Positions 1 through 8,725 of a stretch of 64,000 bases of DNA are shown here, in pieces. Origin of the DNA: DATAOG01 sp963753685 (lineage in GTDB: Bacteria > Pseudomonadota > Alphaproteobacteria > Geminicoccales > Geminicoccaceae). The notes beneath the pieces were generated by a model. The model saw only the letters and a list, made by a program, of their open reading frames with translations. It did not search any database and was not told the DNA's origin. The DNA lies in NCBI GenBank assembly GCA_963753685.1, contig CAVWDE010000010.1, positions 186,001-250,000 on the forward strand, read 5' to 3'. Both the position numbers and the translations under genes were made by a program. Within the stretch, counting starts at the first letter, position 1, and each line of letters starts with the position of its first letter.

Positions 1-1452
1 AGCGAGCTGACCGAGATCCCCGGCAATCGGAACATTTCCGAGCGCGCCCGGCAGGCCCGCATCGAGGCCCTGTTCCGGCCCTATCACGGCACGATCGAGA
101 CACTGCTCGAGGCGCGCGCGGCGGCCGGCCAGCGGACCGTACTCGTGGCCATGCACAGCTTCACGCCGGTCTATATGGACGTCGCGCGGCCTTGGGTGAT
201 CGGCCTCTTGTACAATCGCGATGCCCGCCTTGCCCGGCCGCTGCTCGAGCTCTTGAACCAGGACAGCGCGCCTTACGTCGGCGACCGGCTGCCCTACGCG
301 GTCCAGGACGAGAGCGACTATAGCCTGCCGGTGCACGGCGAGCGCCGCGGCCTGCCGCACGTCGGGATCGAGATCCGCCAGGACCTGATCGCCGACGCGC
401 GAGGCCAGGCAGCCTGGGGCGTGTGGCTCGAGGTCAAGCTCCGGCAGGCGCTTCGACCGGCTGCCCGGAGGCTGAGGCCGTGGCGATTCCCCGCCGCCAT
501 GCCGGAGCCCCGAGCCATGACCGAGCACGAGCTGGTCGCCTCGCCCACCACCTGTCACTGGGGCAGCTTCGATGCGACGCTTGCGCCGGTGCTGACGGTC
601 GCCCCCGGCGACCGGGTGACCCTGCAGAGCGTCTCGGGGCCGCCCTACGTCCTGCCGGGCGGCGGCTTCCACGTGCCGCCGGAGTTGTACCAGATCCATC
701 AGGCGCTCCGTCCCGATCCGGGACCGCACATCCTGACCGGCCCGATCCGGATCGAGGGCGCCAGGCCGGGCGACGTACTCGAGGTGCGGATCCTTAAGGT
801 GCAGCTCCGGCAGGACTGGGGCTACACCCGCATCCGCCCGCTCTGGGGCACGTTGCCCGAGGATTTCCCCGAGCCGCGGCTGATCCACATCGCCCTCGAT
901 GCCGCCCGGATGATCGGCCGGCTGCCCTGGGGCACGGAGTTGCCGCTGCGCCCCTTCTTCGGCGTCATGGGGGTCGCGCCACCGCCCGCCTGGGGGCGGA
1001 TCAGCACGACCCAGCCGCGCGCCCATGGCGGCAATCTCGACAACAAGGAGCTGGTCGCGGGCACCACTCTCTATCTCCCGGTCTGGACCGAGGGCGCCCA
1101 ATTCTCCGCCGGCGACGGCCATGGCGTGCAGGGCGACGGCGAGGTCTGCGTGACCGCGATCGAGACCGCGCTCGAGGGCGTCTTCGAGTTCCACCTGCGG
1201 CGCGATTTCTGCCTGCGCTTCCCGGCGGCCGAGACGCCCACGGAGCACATCACGATGGCCGCCAACGCCGACCTCGACGACGCCGCCAAGGATGCGCTCC
1301 GCGACATGATCACCCTGATCCGGCGCCACACCAACCTCGACGCGGCCGAGGCCTACATGCTCTGCAGCCTGGCCGCCGACGTCCGGATCACCCAGCTGGT
1401 CAACGAGCAGAAGGGCTGCCACGTGGTCCTGCCGAAGGCGGCCCTCGGCTGA
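1..1452 (+). CDS. N-formylglutamate amidohydrolase-like / acetamidase-formamidase fusion (5' partial)
   Basis: The frame is open from the first base, so the start lies outside the window. The first ~150 visible codons resemble N-formylglutamate amidohydrolases (HutG-like: MHSFTPVY, a VGDRLPY block, GLPHVGIEIRQDLI). From about 517 (MTEHELVASP) the protein is a complete FmdA/AmdA-type acetamidase/formamidase, with VLPGGGFHVPPE, the HGGNLDNKEL block and a C-terminal DVRITQLVN. Both halves would hydrolyse C-N bonds of amides, releasing ammonia and formate or acetate. The join at about 450-517 is Arg/Pro-rich and unlike either family. Skipping one base near 451 would end the first domain naturally at TGA 473-475, with ATG 517 then starting a separate fmdA. 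A real fusion and a one-base error are both possible. Confidence 0.75.
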   Translation, partial: SELTEIPGNRNISERARQARIEALFRPYHGTIETLLEARAAAGQRTVLVAMHSFTPVYMDVARPWVIGLLYNRDARLARPLLELLNQDSAPYVGDRLPYAVQDESDYSLPVHGERRGLPHVGIEIRQDLIADARGQAAWGVWLEVKLRQALRPAARRLRPWRFPAAMPEPRAMTEHELVASPTTCHWGSFDATLAPVLTVAPGDRVTLQSVSGPPYVLPGGGFHVPPELYQIHQALRPDPGPHILTGPIRIEGARPGDVLEVRILKVQLRQDWGYTRIRPLWGTLPEDFPEPRLIHIALDAARMIGRLPWGTELPLRPFFGVMGVAPPPAWGRISTTQPRAHGGNLDNKELVAGTTLYLPVWTEGAQFSAGDGHGVQGDGEVCVTAIETALEGVFEFHLRRDFCLRFPAAETPTEHITMAANADLDDAAKDALRDMITLIRRHTNLDAAEAYMLCSLAADVRITQLVNEQKGCHVVLPKAALG

Positions 1453-1472
1453 CGCAAATAGCGCCTACGCCG

Positions 1473-1730
1473 GCGCGGACGGAGATCAAGCGCAGACTCC
1501 TGACATTCGCGCTTGGTCTTGCCCGGGTTGGCGGGCGGCGGGCGCGTCCCGCGAAGGTGAAGACTTCGTGGGGCGCGGCTCTCCGCTGACACGAGCGGGC
1601 CCGCGCCAGCGCAGACGGATATCGAGCGCAGAAAAGTGCCGACTTTCGCGCTTGGTCTGCGCGCCTGGACCGACAGGCGGCAGGCGCCCGCGGAGGTGAA
1701 GACTTCGCGGCAACCGAATGAGACAAACGT
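1473..1730. repeat. Imperfect tandem direct repeat, period about 136-139 bp
   Basis: Two diverged copies start at 1473 and 1609. Shared blocks include GCGCGGACGGAGATC versus GCGCAGACGGATATC, TTCGCGCTTGGTCT in both, and GGTGAAGACTTCG at 1556 and 1695. The copies lie in the gap after the amidase gene and have no convincing coding content. This is a non-coding duplication of unknown function. Confidence 0.6.
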
Positions 1731-1880
1731 GCGCCGCGGCTTTGCGCCTGCGGGCTGGCGGAGACCGAACCGGTCTCGGGGACAGTTCCTGAAGGTCCGC
1801 GCGCACGGTATTCGCAAGTCAGGGGTTCGGCTTCAACCTCTCACCAACCCTTTGCCGCGAGCCTGGCCATGCTTGAGGAT

Positions 1881-1945
1881 CCATGTGACCCGTGGGAATC
1901 CGCTCGCCGCTTGGCCCCGGGCGCAGGATTCCCACGGTCGCATGG
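1881..1945. other. Long hairpin (about 20-bp stem, 24-nt loop)
   Basis: The arm 1881-1901 pairs with 1926-1945 almost throughout; the core CGTGGGAATCC (1891-1901) matches GGATTCCCACG (1926-1936) exactly. No T-run follows, so it is not a typical intrinsic terminator. It may be an RNA structure or a REP-like palindrome. The rest of 1453-2125 shows no gene I can support. Confidence 0.6.
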
Positions 1946-1976
1946 ACCAGCCGAAGAAAGGGTTAACGCGCAATCG

Positions 1977-1992
1977 TTAATGATCTCTTAAC
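1977..1992. promoter_or_regulatory. CtrA-like box (TTAA-N7-TTAAC)
   Basis: TTAA at 1977-1980, seven bases, then TTAAC at 1988-1992 match the alphaproteobacterial CtrA consensus. A further GTTAAC lies at about 1962-1967. Such AT-rich sites stand out in this GC-rich DNA. No plus-strand gene follows within several hundred bases, so the target is unclear. Confidence 0.45.
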
Positions 1993-2125
1993 AAGGCTCG
2001 AGATGGAGTCCGGTCCAGGCCGGTCGGATTGACGATCTGCGAAGCCAGCCTGATGAACGACACTCGCCCCTCAGGTGGTCATGTCAGTCGGCCGGGCCGA
2101 CGGTGGGGACAGGCCTCTGCCCGGC

Positions 2126-3151
2126 TCAGTAGAGGTGGCAGCGGACCAGGTGCGGCGCCGCCGCGCTGCCGAGATTGCGCTCGGCCGGCGGCTCGCTCCG
2201 GCAGCGGTCGAACGCCTTCGGGCAGCGCGGATGGAACGGGCAGCCGGGCGGTGGCTGCTCCGGGTTCGGCACGTCGCCCGTGAGCACGATCCGGGTCCGG
2301 CGCCGCTCGGGGTCGGGCTGCGGGATCGCCGACAGCAGCGCCTCGGTATAGGGGTGGGCGGCGCCCCCGTAGATCCTGGCCGCGGCCCCGAGCTCGACGA
2401 TCTGGCCGAGGTACATCACGGCAATCCGCTCGCTGATGTAGCGGATCACCGCGAGGTCGTGGGAGATGAAGAGGTAGGAGAGGCCGAGCCGGGCGCGCAG
2501 CTCGACCAAAAGGTTCAGGATCTGCGACTGGATCGAGACGTCGAGCGCCGAGACCGGCTCGTCGAGCACCAAGAGCTTGGGATGCAGGGCGATCGCCCGG
2601 GCGATGCCGATCCGCTGCCGCTGGCCGCCCGAGAACTCGTGGGGATAGCGCTGAGCGGCCTCGTCCGGCAGGCCGACCAGCTCGAGCAGCTCGCCCACCC
2701 GCTGCGCCCGCTCGCGGCGCCTGCCCTGGCCGTGGATGATCAAAGGCTCGGCCAGCGCGCTGCCGATCCGGACCCTGGGATCGAGCGCCGCATAGGGGTC
2801 CTGGAACACGATCTGCAGGTCGCGCCGGCGGCGGCGCAGCGCGCGCGCCGAGAGCGCGCCCAGATCCTGGCCCTCGAAGCGCACCCGCCCGCCCGAGGGT
2901 TCGATCAGCCGCAGCAGCGTGCGGGCGAGCGTCGACTTGCCGCAGCCCGACTCGCCGACGATGCCGATCGTCTCGCCGCGCCGCTGGACGAAGCTCACAC
3001 CGTTCAGCGCCTGCACCCGGCCGCCGCCCTTGAGCGGGAACTCCTTGGTCAGCGCCTCGACCGCCAGCAGCGGCTCCGGCTCCGTCACGGCGGGAGCCGC
3101 GCCGCTCGTGGCGGGAGCCGCGCCGCTCATGGCTGGATACGCTCCGCTCAT
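2126..3151 (-). CDS. Oligopeptide/dipeptide ABC transporter ATP-binding protein (DppF/OppF-like)
   Basis: This 341-residue cytoplasmic ATPase would power uptake of peptides or similar solutes together with a DppD-type partner and two permeases. It has a Walker A GESGCGKS, a Q-loop QDPYAALDPR, the signature FSGGQRQRIGIARAI, a Walker B LLVLDEPVSALD and the C-terminal PPGCPFHPRCPKAFDRC cysteine region typical of Dpp/Opp ATPases. The chosen ATG at 3151 overlaps the upstream stop (ATGA), which implies translational coupling. The N-terminus (MSGAYPAMSGAAPATSGAAPA) is built from a 21-bp tandem repeat, so an internal ATG at 3130 could also be used. No permease or binding protein is adjacent. Confidence 0.9.
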   Translation of the reverse strand: MSGAYPAMSGAAPATSGAAPAVTEPEPLLAVEALTKEFPLKGGGRVQALNGVSFVQRRGETIGIVGESGCGKSTLARTLLRLIEPSGGRVRFEGQDLGALSARALRRRRRDLQIVFQDPYAALDPRVRIGSALAEPLIIHGQGRRRERAQRVGELLELVGLPDEAAQRYPHEFSGGQRQRIGIARAIALHPKLLVLDEPVSALDVSIQSQILNLLVELRARLGLSYLFISHDLAVIRYISERIAVMYLGQIVELGAAARIYGGAAHPYTEALLSAIPQPDPERRRTRIVLTGDVPNPEQPPPGCPFHPRCPKAFDRCRSEPPAERNLGSAAAPHLVRCHLY

Positions 3152-3173
3152 GGCTGGAGACGCTCCGCTTGGG
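3090..3173. repeat. 21-bp tandem repeat, four units, across a stop/start junction
   Basis: The units are 3090-3110, 3111-3131, 3132-3152 and 3153-3173. Read on the minus strand each encodes a heptad like MSGAAPA. The array covers the end of the DppD-like gene and the start of the DppF-like gene, and contains two possible ATG codons. Unit number could change spacing or start choice. Confidence 0.85.
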
Positions 3174-4212
3174 GCAGCGGATGCCAGCAGGCAAAGCCGT
3201 GGCCGTCCTGCTCCACGAGCGGCGGGAACTCCCCGGCGCAACGCTCCTGCGCCCGCGGGCAGCGGCCGACGAACGGGCAGCCCGGCGGCCGCTCCATGGG
3301 GCCAGGCACGGCGCCCGGGATGGTCGGCAGCTTGCCAGCACCGCCCTCGAGCCGCGGCATCGAGGCCAGCAGCCCCTGCGTATAGGGGTGGCGGGGGCTT
3401 TGGAACAGGGCGCGCACGTCCGCCCACTCGACCCGCTTGCCGGCGTACATCACGACCACCTCGTCGGCATACTCCGCAACCACGCCGAGGTCGTGGGTGA
3501 TCAAGAGGATCGCCATGCCCAGCTCGTCGCGCAGGCGCAGCAGCAGCTCCAAAATCTGCGCCTGAATGGTGACGTCGAGCGCGGTCGTCGGCTCATCCGC
3601 GATCAAAAGCTTCGGCCGGCAGGCGAGCGCCATCGCGATCATGACCCGCTGGCGCAGCCCGCCCGAGAGCTCGTGCGGATACTGGGCGAGCCGGCGCGCG
3701 GGCGCCCCGATCCCCACCAGGCGGAGCAGGTCCAGCACATGCTCGCGGGCCTCGGCGCGGCTCGCCGGCCGATGCAGGCGCAGCGCCTCGCCGATCTGGA
3801 AGCCGACCGGAAAGGTCGGGTTGAGCGAGGTCATCGGCTCCTGGAAGATCATGCCGATCCGGTTGCCGCGCACCGCCCGCATCGCCCGCTCGTCGAGGGT
3901 CAGGAGATCCTGTCCCTCGAGCCGGATGCACCCGGCCTCGATGCGCGCGGGCGGCATCGGCAACAGCCGCATGATCGCCTTGGCCGTGACGCTCTTGCCG
4001 CAGCCCGATTCGCCGACCAGCCCGACGATTTTTCCCGACTCGATCGCGAGCGACAGATCGTCGACCACGCGCGCGACCCCCGCCTCGGTCCGAAACCCGA
4101 CGCTCAGATGCTCGACCGACAAGAGCGGGGTCGAAGGCGAACGCGCCTCCCCCGCCGCAGCGCCGCTGCGGGCCGAATGATCCGCGCCCTCACCAGCGAT
4201 CCGCCCGGTCAT
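3148..4212 (-). CDS. Oligopeptide/dipeptide ABC transporter ATP-binding protein (DppD/OppD-like)
   Basis: The 354-residue product is the second ATPase of a Dpp/Opp-type importer. It carries Walker A GESGCGKSVTAKAI, the Q-loop FQEPMTSLNP, the signature LSGGLRQRVMIAMALA (Gly-Leu-Arg in place of the usual Gly-Met/Gln-Arg), Walker B LLIADEPTTALD and the C-terminal PPGCPFVGRCPRAQERC motif. The ATG at 4212 is chosen because conserved sequence begins about 30 residues later; the longer open frame upstream is not family-like. It is the first gene of a two-gene minus-strand unit with the DppF-like gene. The permeases must be encoded elsewhere if the pair is functional. Confidence 0.9.
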   Translation of the reverse strand: MTGRIAGEGADHSARSGAAAGEARSPSTPLLSVEHLSVGFRTEAGVARVVDDLSLAIESGKIVGLVGESGCGKSVTAKAIMRLLPMPPARIEAGCIRLEGQDLLTLDERAMRAVRGNRIGMIFQEPMTSLNPTFPVGFQIGEALRLHRPASRAEAREHVLDLLRLVGIGAPARRLAQYPHELSGGLRQRVMIAMALACRPKLLIADEPTTALDVTIQAQILELLLRLRDELGMAILLITHDLGVVAEYADEVVVMYAGKRVEWADVRALFQSPRHPYTQGLLASMPRLEGGAGKLPTIPGAVPGPMERPPGCPFVGRCPRAQERCAGEFPPLVEQDGHGFACWHPLPQAERLQP

Positions 4213-4423
4213 CGTCGCGCTCGATCCGCGATCCACAACTCCTGCTCCGCGCCCTAAGAAGCGCCAGCATAGCCCACGACGTGCGGACGCCCCAGGCAAG
4301 ATGCCTGCAGCACCGCCACGCGTCGGTGCGCCCAAGCAGCGCTGCTCCTCGGGGCGGCGCGATCTGCCGGTCGTGGCGCTGCTGGTGGCCGAAAATAGTC
4401 GGAGGCAGGATCTGAACAATCGA

Positions 4424-4459
4424 GCGCGACAATTGAAACCAAAAACCTGTCGCGCGACA
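4424..4459. promoter_or_regulatory. Nested inverted repeats upstream of two divergent genes
   Basis: GCGCGACA (4424-4431) is the inverse of TGTCGCGC (4448-4455), and 4448-4459 is a perfect 12-bp palindrome TGTCGCGCGACA. The region separates the minus-strand ABC genes from the plus-strand secreted gene, where an operator would be expected. I see no convincing -35/-10 pair in 4213-4525. Confidence 0.35.
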
Positions 4460-4525
4460 CACGGTTGAAACGTCGGGCTCCTAGCGTGCTTCGCGTCACG
4501 CATCTCAAATCAGGAGCAACCGACG

Positions 4526-5063
4526 ATGACGCGCTTTTGGCTTTCGACCGCCGTGCTCGCGGCGCCGCTGGCGCTGAGCGCGGCCTTTGCACAGCCTGCG
4601 CTCGCAGCCCCGGCCGAGCAACCGGTGCTGATCCGCAATGGCTTCGTGGTGCCAGCCAAAAAGGTCCTGCAGGTCGACGACATCTCGGTCGTGTGCACCC
4701 TCCTGAGCGAGGTCACGACCTCCGATGACGACTTCCACAAGTTCGGGGTCGAAGCGACAGCGTTCCTCCGGATCACCTACCCGGTCAGTGCCTGTCCGGA
4801 GCCCCTCGAATTCGGAGGATGAGTGCCCGGTCCAGGACTACATGATCGGCACGGTAGCCGCCCATGGGTTGCAAGCCTCGTTCGTCGTGACGGACCAGTT
4901 CGGCCAAAAGAGGAGCGCCTTGTTGGTCGGGGCCGGGCGCGTGATGATGAATGTGTTCGCAAGCGCAGGAGCAAAGCTGCTTGGTAACTGTGAGGGCGGT
5001 TCTGAGACCAACATCCACGACGCAGAGATCAGCGTCGGCACCGGCCGACTGTCAAAGCCTTAG
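4526..5063 (+). pseudogene. Small secreted protein of unknown function, frameshifted
   Basis: ATG 4526 follows an AGGAGC ribosome-binding site and opens with a signal peptide (about residues 1-28, ending PALAAP). The frame stops at 4822 after 98 codons, but another frame continues without a gap from DECPVQDYMIG to the stop at 5063, with gene-like composition. A one-base change near 4810-4820 would restore a secreted protein of about 178 residues with several cysteines. I do not recognise the family. The gene stands alone, downstream of the palindromic region at 4424-4459. Confidence 0.55.
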
Positions 5064-5146
5064 CCGAGGTTGGGGCGGTCCAGTGCGCGGCGCGCGACCG
5101 GCCCGCCGCCGCGCGACCTCGAACCCCCTCCGCGCGCAGTTCCGAG

Positions 5147-5221
5147 AAAAGGTGTCATCAGGAAGTGTCATCAGGGCAAAAGGTGTCAGAAACGCGCCTG
5201 ACACTGCTCCCGACACCTTTT
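5147..5221. repeat. Repeated AAAAGGTGTC with an inverted copy
   Basis: AAAAGGTGTC occurs at 5147-5156 and 5178-5187, and its inverse GACACCTTTT at 5212-5221. The last two can form a hairpin with a 24-nt loop. A related sequence (AAAGATGTCAGGAACGCG) lies at about 7411-7428, so this may be a dispersed palindromic element. Confidence 0.5.
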
Positions 5222-5229
5222 CCCCCCGC

Positions 5230-5364
5230 GCGTCCGATCGCCTGCTCGACCCCGAGAACACCCTCAAGGACGGCCACGGCACCATGACCAACTGGCACTA
5301 CGTCGACGGCGCCTCGGTCATGCCCAGCGACGAGAAGGTCAAGGCGCTGCGCCCGGCCAAGTGA
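5230..5364 (+). pseudogene. C-terminal fragment of an unrecognised protein
   Basis: About 45 codons ending in TGA at 5362-5364 look coding (MTNWHYVDGASVMPSDEKV), but no start or upstream domain is present. The inverted repeat at 5147-5221 lies just upstream and may mark the breakpoint. The parent family was not identified. Confidence 0.35.
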
Positions 5365-5393
5365 CCCGTCGCCGCGGGTCGCGCCGCCGCGCA

Positions 5394-7304
5394 CTAGACG
5401 GCATCGTAAAGACCTGCCTTCTTGATGCCGGCCTCGAACAGCGGCTGTGCGGCCGGATGGATTCGGGTTCCGTACTCCCGTGGCGAAAAGGTGGGAGCAG
5501 CCTTGCGAAGCTCGGCAACGGCCTTGGCAGCCTCCGCGTCCCGACCGAGCATAGCCAAGCTCATGGCCAGGAACAATCGTACTTCCGTTGTCTTTGGTGC
5601 GCCGGCGAGCGCTTTGGCCGCCTCTTCATAGGCGCCGCCATAGTAGGCTGCGACACCAAACCCGATCAGATACCACTGTGGGTAGTTCGGGTTCAGGCGG
5701 ACTGCCTTCCGGGCCAGATCCAGACCCTCTTTGAGGCGTCCCGTATTCTGTGCACTCGCCCACGCGCATTTAAGAACGAGGTCGGCGTCGTTCGGCGCGA
5801 TCGCCATTGCCCGATCGTAAGCTTCTGTTGCCGCGGCGAAGTCGCCCTCCCGCGCCCGAAGGGCACCGAGCTGGTGCAGTCCCCACGGTTCATTTGGGTC
5901 GAGCTCGAGAGCGGTATTGATGGCACGCTTCCAGACTGTCACCGTCTTATCGACGTCAGGCGTCCAGGAATTGATGAGATCGAGCCAATAGGCCACCGCA
6001 AGGGTGCCCCAGGCCCGCGCGAACTTTGGGTCGACTTCGACGGCCTTGTTGAGGAGTTCGATCGCCTTGGCGTTGTCGTCCTTCGTCAGGCGGTGCTTAT
6101 ACTCTACGCCAATGAGGTAGTAGTCGTAGGCCTGCAGGTTGGCAGGGGGTTTACTCTTGGCAATCGTCAGGTCCGCCTTGGCTATGGCACCTGAATAGCT
6201 GGCAAGTGCGCCATCCACCTTCTCTGCCACCTCATCCTGGACTGCAAAGATATCGGCATCTGCGCGATCATAACGATCTGCCCAAACATTGCCGCCGGTG
6301 TCAGCTTCGATAACCTGGGCAGTGACACGAACGCGACCGTTTTCGGCCTGTATGCTTCCTTCCAGAACGAAGCGGACACCAAGGTCATGACCAACCTGAC
6401 GGACGTCCACCGGCTGGTTCTTGTACTTGAAGCTCGAGTTGCCGCCGATCACGAAAAGGTACGGGCGTCGTGCCAGATCCGTGATGATGTCCTCGGTGAT
6501 CCCATCGGCCAAGCGATCCCAGCGCGGCTCACCGCCCACGTTGGTAAACGGAAGCACTGCAATGGAGGGCTTGTCAGGAAGGGGCAACACGGTCTCGCTG
6601 ACAGCCGGGGAAACGAGAGCGGTGCGGAAGCCCGTCAGGCGGAACAGCGCCTCCCCATTGAGAAGTGCATAGCCGACCCCTGCTACGATCACAAAGGACG
6701 CTGCGGCTCCAGCTAACGCCCACCGACTGCGCCCCGGCGCCCGCTGCCTGCGGCGTGGCCGCGAGGCAGTGCCTGCCCTGATCTCAACGGAGTATACGCC
6801 AATCGGTTCAGCGATGTTTTTCACTTGGTGCTCACCCATCGAGGTGAACGCCAGAGCGAGCTTGCCCTTGACGTGGTTTCTGACCGTACGCGTCACACAG
6901 ATGCCGCCGGGTTCGGCGAGAGCCTGCAGGCGTGCCGCAATATTGACGCCGTCACCGTAGATATCGTCACCCTCTACGATCACATCGCCCAGGTTAATGC
7001 CGATGCGGAACTGGATGCGCTCATCGTCGGGCGCGCCGGCGTTGCGCTCGGCCATGCCCTTCTGGATCGCCACCGCGCAGTCGACGGCGTCGACCACGCT
7101 CGAAAACTCCACCAACGCACCGTCGCCCATGAGCTTGACGATGCGACCGTGGTGACCGGTGATGGCCGGCTCGATGAACTCTTTGCGATGGGTCTTGAGG
7201 CGCGTCAGCGTGCCCGCCTCATCGAGGCTCATGAGACGGCAATAGCCAACCACATCAGCGGTGAGGACAGCCGCGAGATGGCGCTCAGTCCGAGGCGATG
7301 TCAT
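5394..7304 (-). CDS. Class III adenylate/guanylate cyclase with FlgO-like and TPR domains
   Basis: The 636-residue protein starts with a class III nucleotidyl cyclase domain (about 1-170). The metal-binding aspartates appear as D17 (LTADVVGY) and D61 (KLMGDG), and the transition-state Asn/Arg pair is in VNIAARLQ (N121, R125). One membrane segment follows at about 195-215. Then comes a TolB/FlgO-like domain (about 243-365, SIAVLPFTN) and TPR repeats to the end. The cyclase half is probably cytoplasmic and the FlgO/TPR half periplasmic. It likely makes cAMP (or cGMP) in response to an unknown signal. It is monocistronic and less GC-rich than its neighbours. Confidence 0.85.
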   Translation of the reverse strand: MTSPRTERHLAAVLTADVVGYCRLMSLDEAGTLTRLKTHRKEFIEPAITGHHGRIVKLMGDGALVEFSSVVDAVDCAVAIQKGMAERNAGAPDDERIQFRIGINLGDVIVEGDDIYGDGVNIAARLQALAEPGGICVTRTVRNHVKGKLALAFTSMGEHQVKNIAEPIGVYSVEIRAGTASRPRRRQRAPGRSRWALAGAAASFVIVAGVGYALLNGEALFRLTGFRTALVSPAVSETVLPLPDKPSIAVLPFTNVGGEPRWDRLADGITEDIITDLARRPYLFVIGGNSSFKYKNQPVDVRQVGHDLGVRFVLEGSIQAENGRVRVTAQVIEADTGGNVWADRYDRADADIFAVQDEVAEKVDGALASYSGAIAKADLTIAKSKPPANLQAYDYYLIGVEYKHRLTKDDNAKAIELLNKAVEVDPKFARAWGTLAVAYWLDLINSWTPDVDKTVTVWKRAINTALELDPNEPWGLHQLGALRAREGDFAAATEAYDRAMAIAPNDADLVLKCAWASAQNTGRLKEGLDLARKAVRLNPNYPQWYLIGFGVAAYYGGAYEEAAKALAGAPKTTEVRLFLAMSLAMLGRDAEAAKAVAELRKAAPTFSPREYGTRIHPAAQPLFEAGIKKAGLYDAV

Positions 7305-7550
7305 GGCGCTACCTCCCCTTCGGCGCGCGCAATACGATGCGGACTTCTACCACAAGGGTTCGGCAACATCAAAAGCTGATTCGCACGGCGCCGGGAAAAC
7401 GTTGGAGGGGAAAGATGTCAGGAACGCGTCCGGAACCTCTTGCGGGGCGGCCCGCTTGGGCGTCGCCTCCTTGGCAATCGTCGCCGTGAAGGCGCTGAAC
7501 ACGTCGTCCGCGATGAGCTGTCATTTTGAGGCGAGGCGGCCGGCTTCGGA

Positions 7551-8723
7551 TCACGCCTTGGCGAGGCCGAGCTCCTGGTTGTAGAGGCCGATCTCGCCGT
7601 GCTGGTCGAGGGCGCGGCCGAGATCGCCTGCGAGGATGCGCATCTCACGCGCCGCCCAGCGCACCAGCACGGCATCGCCGAGGTCGACCGGGGCCGCGAA
7701 GAACCGGTCGTCGGCGACGTTGGCGACGAACTCCGGCCAGCCGGGCACGTCCAGGGTCACCTTGACCCAGGAGCCCTGATACTCGATCGCGTGCACCAGG
7801 CCGCTCAGCGCATTGACCTGGCCTGCCCGGCCCGGGCCCGCGAGGCGCTCCAGCTGGATGCGATCGCGGCGGACGGCGCAGTGGACCGGCGTGCCGACCA
7901 GCTGGGCCTGGCCCTGGACCGGCAGCGCGAAGCGGTCGCCCTGCGCGCTCAGAAGGATCGCCTCGCCGTCCGCGACCGTCGTGACCTTGCCGGACAGCAC
8001 GTTCTGGCCGCCCATGAAGCGCGCGACGTAGGCGGTCTGCGGCTCGCTGTAGATCTGTTGCGCCGAGCCCGCCTGCTCGATCCGGCCCTGGTCCATGACC
8101 ACCACCAGATCGGCGAGTGCGATCGCCTCGAGCTGGGTGTGGGTGACGTGGATGAACGTGATGCCGAGCTCGCGCTGCAGGCGCTTGAGCTCGCCGCGCA
8201 TCTGCAGGCGCAGGAACTCGTCGAGTGCCGAGAGCGGCTCGTCGAGCAGCAGCACGCGCGGGTTGGTGATCAACGCGCGGGCGAGCGCCACCCGCTGCTG
8301 CTGGCCGCCCGAGAGCTGCGCCGGCATGCGGTCGGCGAACGCCTCCAGATGGACCCGCGCCAGCATCGAGAGCGCCTGCTCGCGGCGCGCCGTCCGGCCG
8401 ACCCCGCGCATGCGCAGATTGTAGGCGACGTTGTCGAGCACGGTCATGTGCGGGAACAGCGCGTAGCTCTGGAACATCATGGCGGTGCCGCGAAGGACCG
8501 GCGCCTGGCCGGTGACGTCGTCGCCGCCGATCCGCACCCGGCCAGCGCTCGGCTCCTCGTGGCCCGCGATCATGCGCAAAATCGTGGTCTTGCCGCAGCC
8601 CGACGGGCCCAGCAGGCAGCAGTAGCAGCCGTGCGGGATGGCAAGGTCGATGCCCTGGACCGCGACCGTCGGGCCGAAGCGCTTGGTCACCTGCTCGAGC
8701 TGGATCTCGCCGGCGCCGGCCAT
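7551..8723 (-). CDS. potA: Spermidine/putrescine-type ABC transporter ATPase (PotA-like)
   Basis: The 390-residue ATPase has Walker A GPSGCGKTT, Q-loop MMFQSYALFPHMTV, signature LSGGQQQRVALARAL, Walker B LLLDEPLSALD and an H-loop histidine in THTQLEAIAL. About 150 C-terminal residues form a TOBE-type regulatory region as in PotA. It is the last gene of a minus-strand operon (binding protein, two permeases, ATPase) and begins 3 bp after the preceding permease stop. Family membership is firm; polyamine as the real substrate is inferred only. The 7305-7550 gap upstream of the cyclase holds nothing I can support except the short repeat near 7411. Confidence 0.9.
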   Translation of the reverse strand: MAGAGEIQLEQVTKRFGPTVAVQGIDLAIPHGCYCCLLGPSGCGKTTILRMIAGHEEPSAGRVRIGGDDVTGQAPVLRGTAMMFQSYALFPHMTVLDNVAYNLRMRGVGRTARREQALSMLARVHLEAFADRMPAQLSGGQQQRVALARALITNPRVLLLDEPLSALDEFLRLQMRGELKRLQRELGITFIHVTHTQLEAIALADLVVVMDQGRIEQAGSAQQIYSEPQTAYVARFMGGQNVLSGKVTTVADGEAILLSAQGDRFALPVQGQAQLVGTPVHCAVRRDRIQLERLAGPGRAGQVNALSGLVHAIEYQGSWVKVTLDVPGWPEFVANVADDRFFAAPVDLGDAVLVRWAAREMRILAGDLGRALDQHGEIGLYNQELGLAKA

Positions 8724-8725
8724 GG

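Noticed and set aside
2075..3385. A 436-codon plus-strand open frame opposite the DppF-like gene
   Set aside because: It overlaps a clear ABC ATPase antisense and shows no domain.
7305..7550. Plus-strand open frames before the PotA-like gene
   Set aside because: They have no ribosome site, no motif and overlap the cyclase start or the transporter end.
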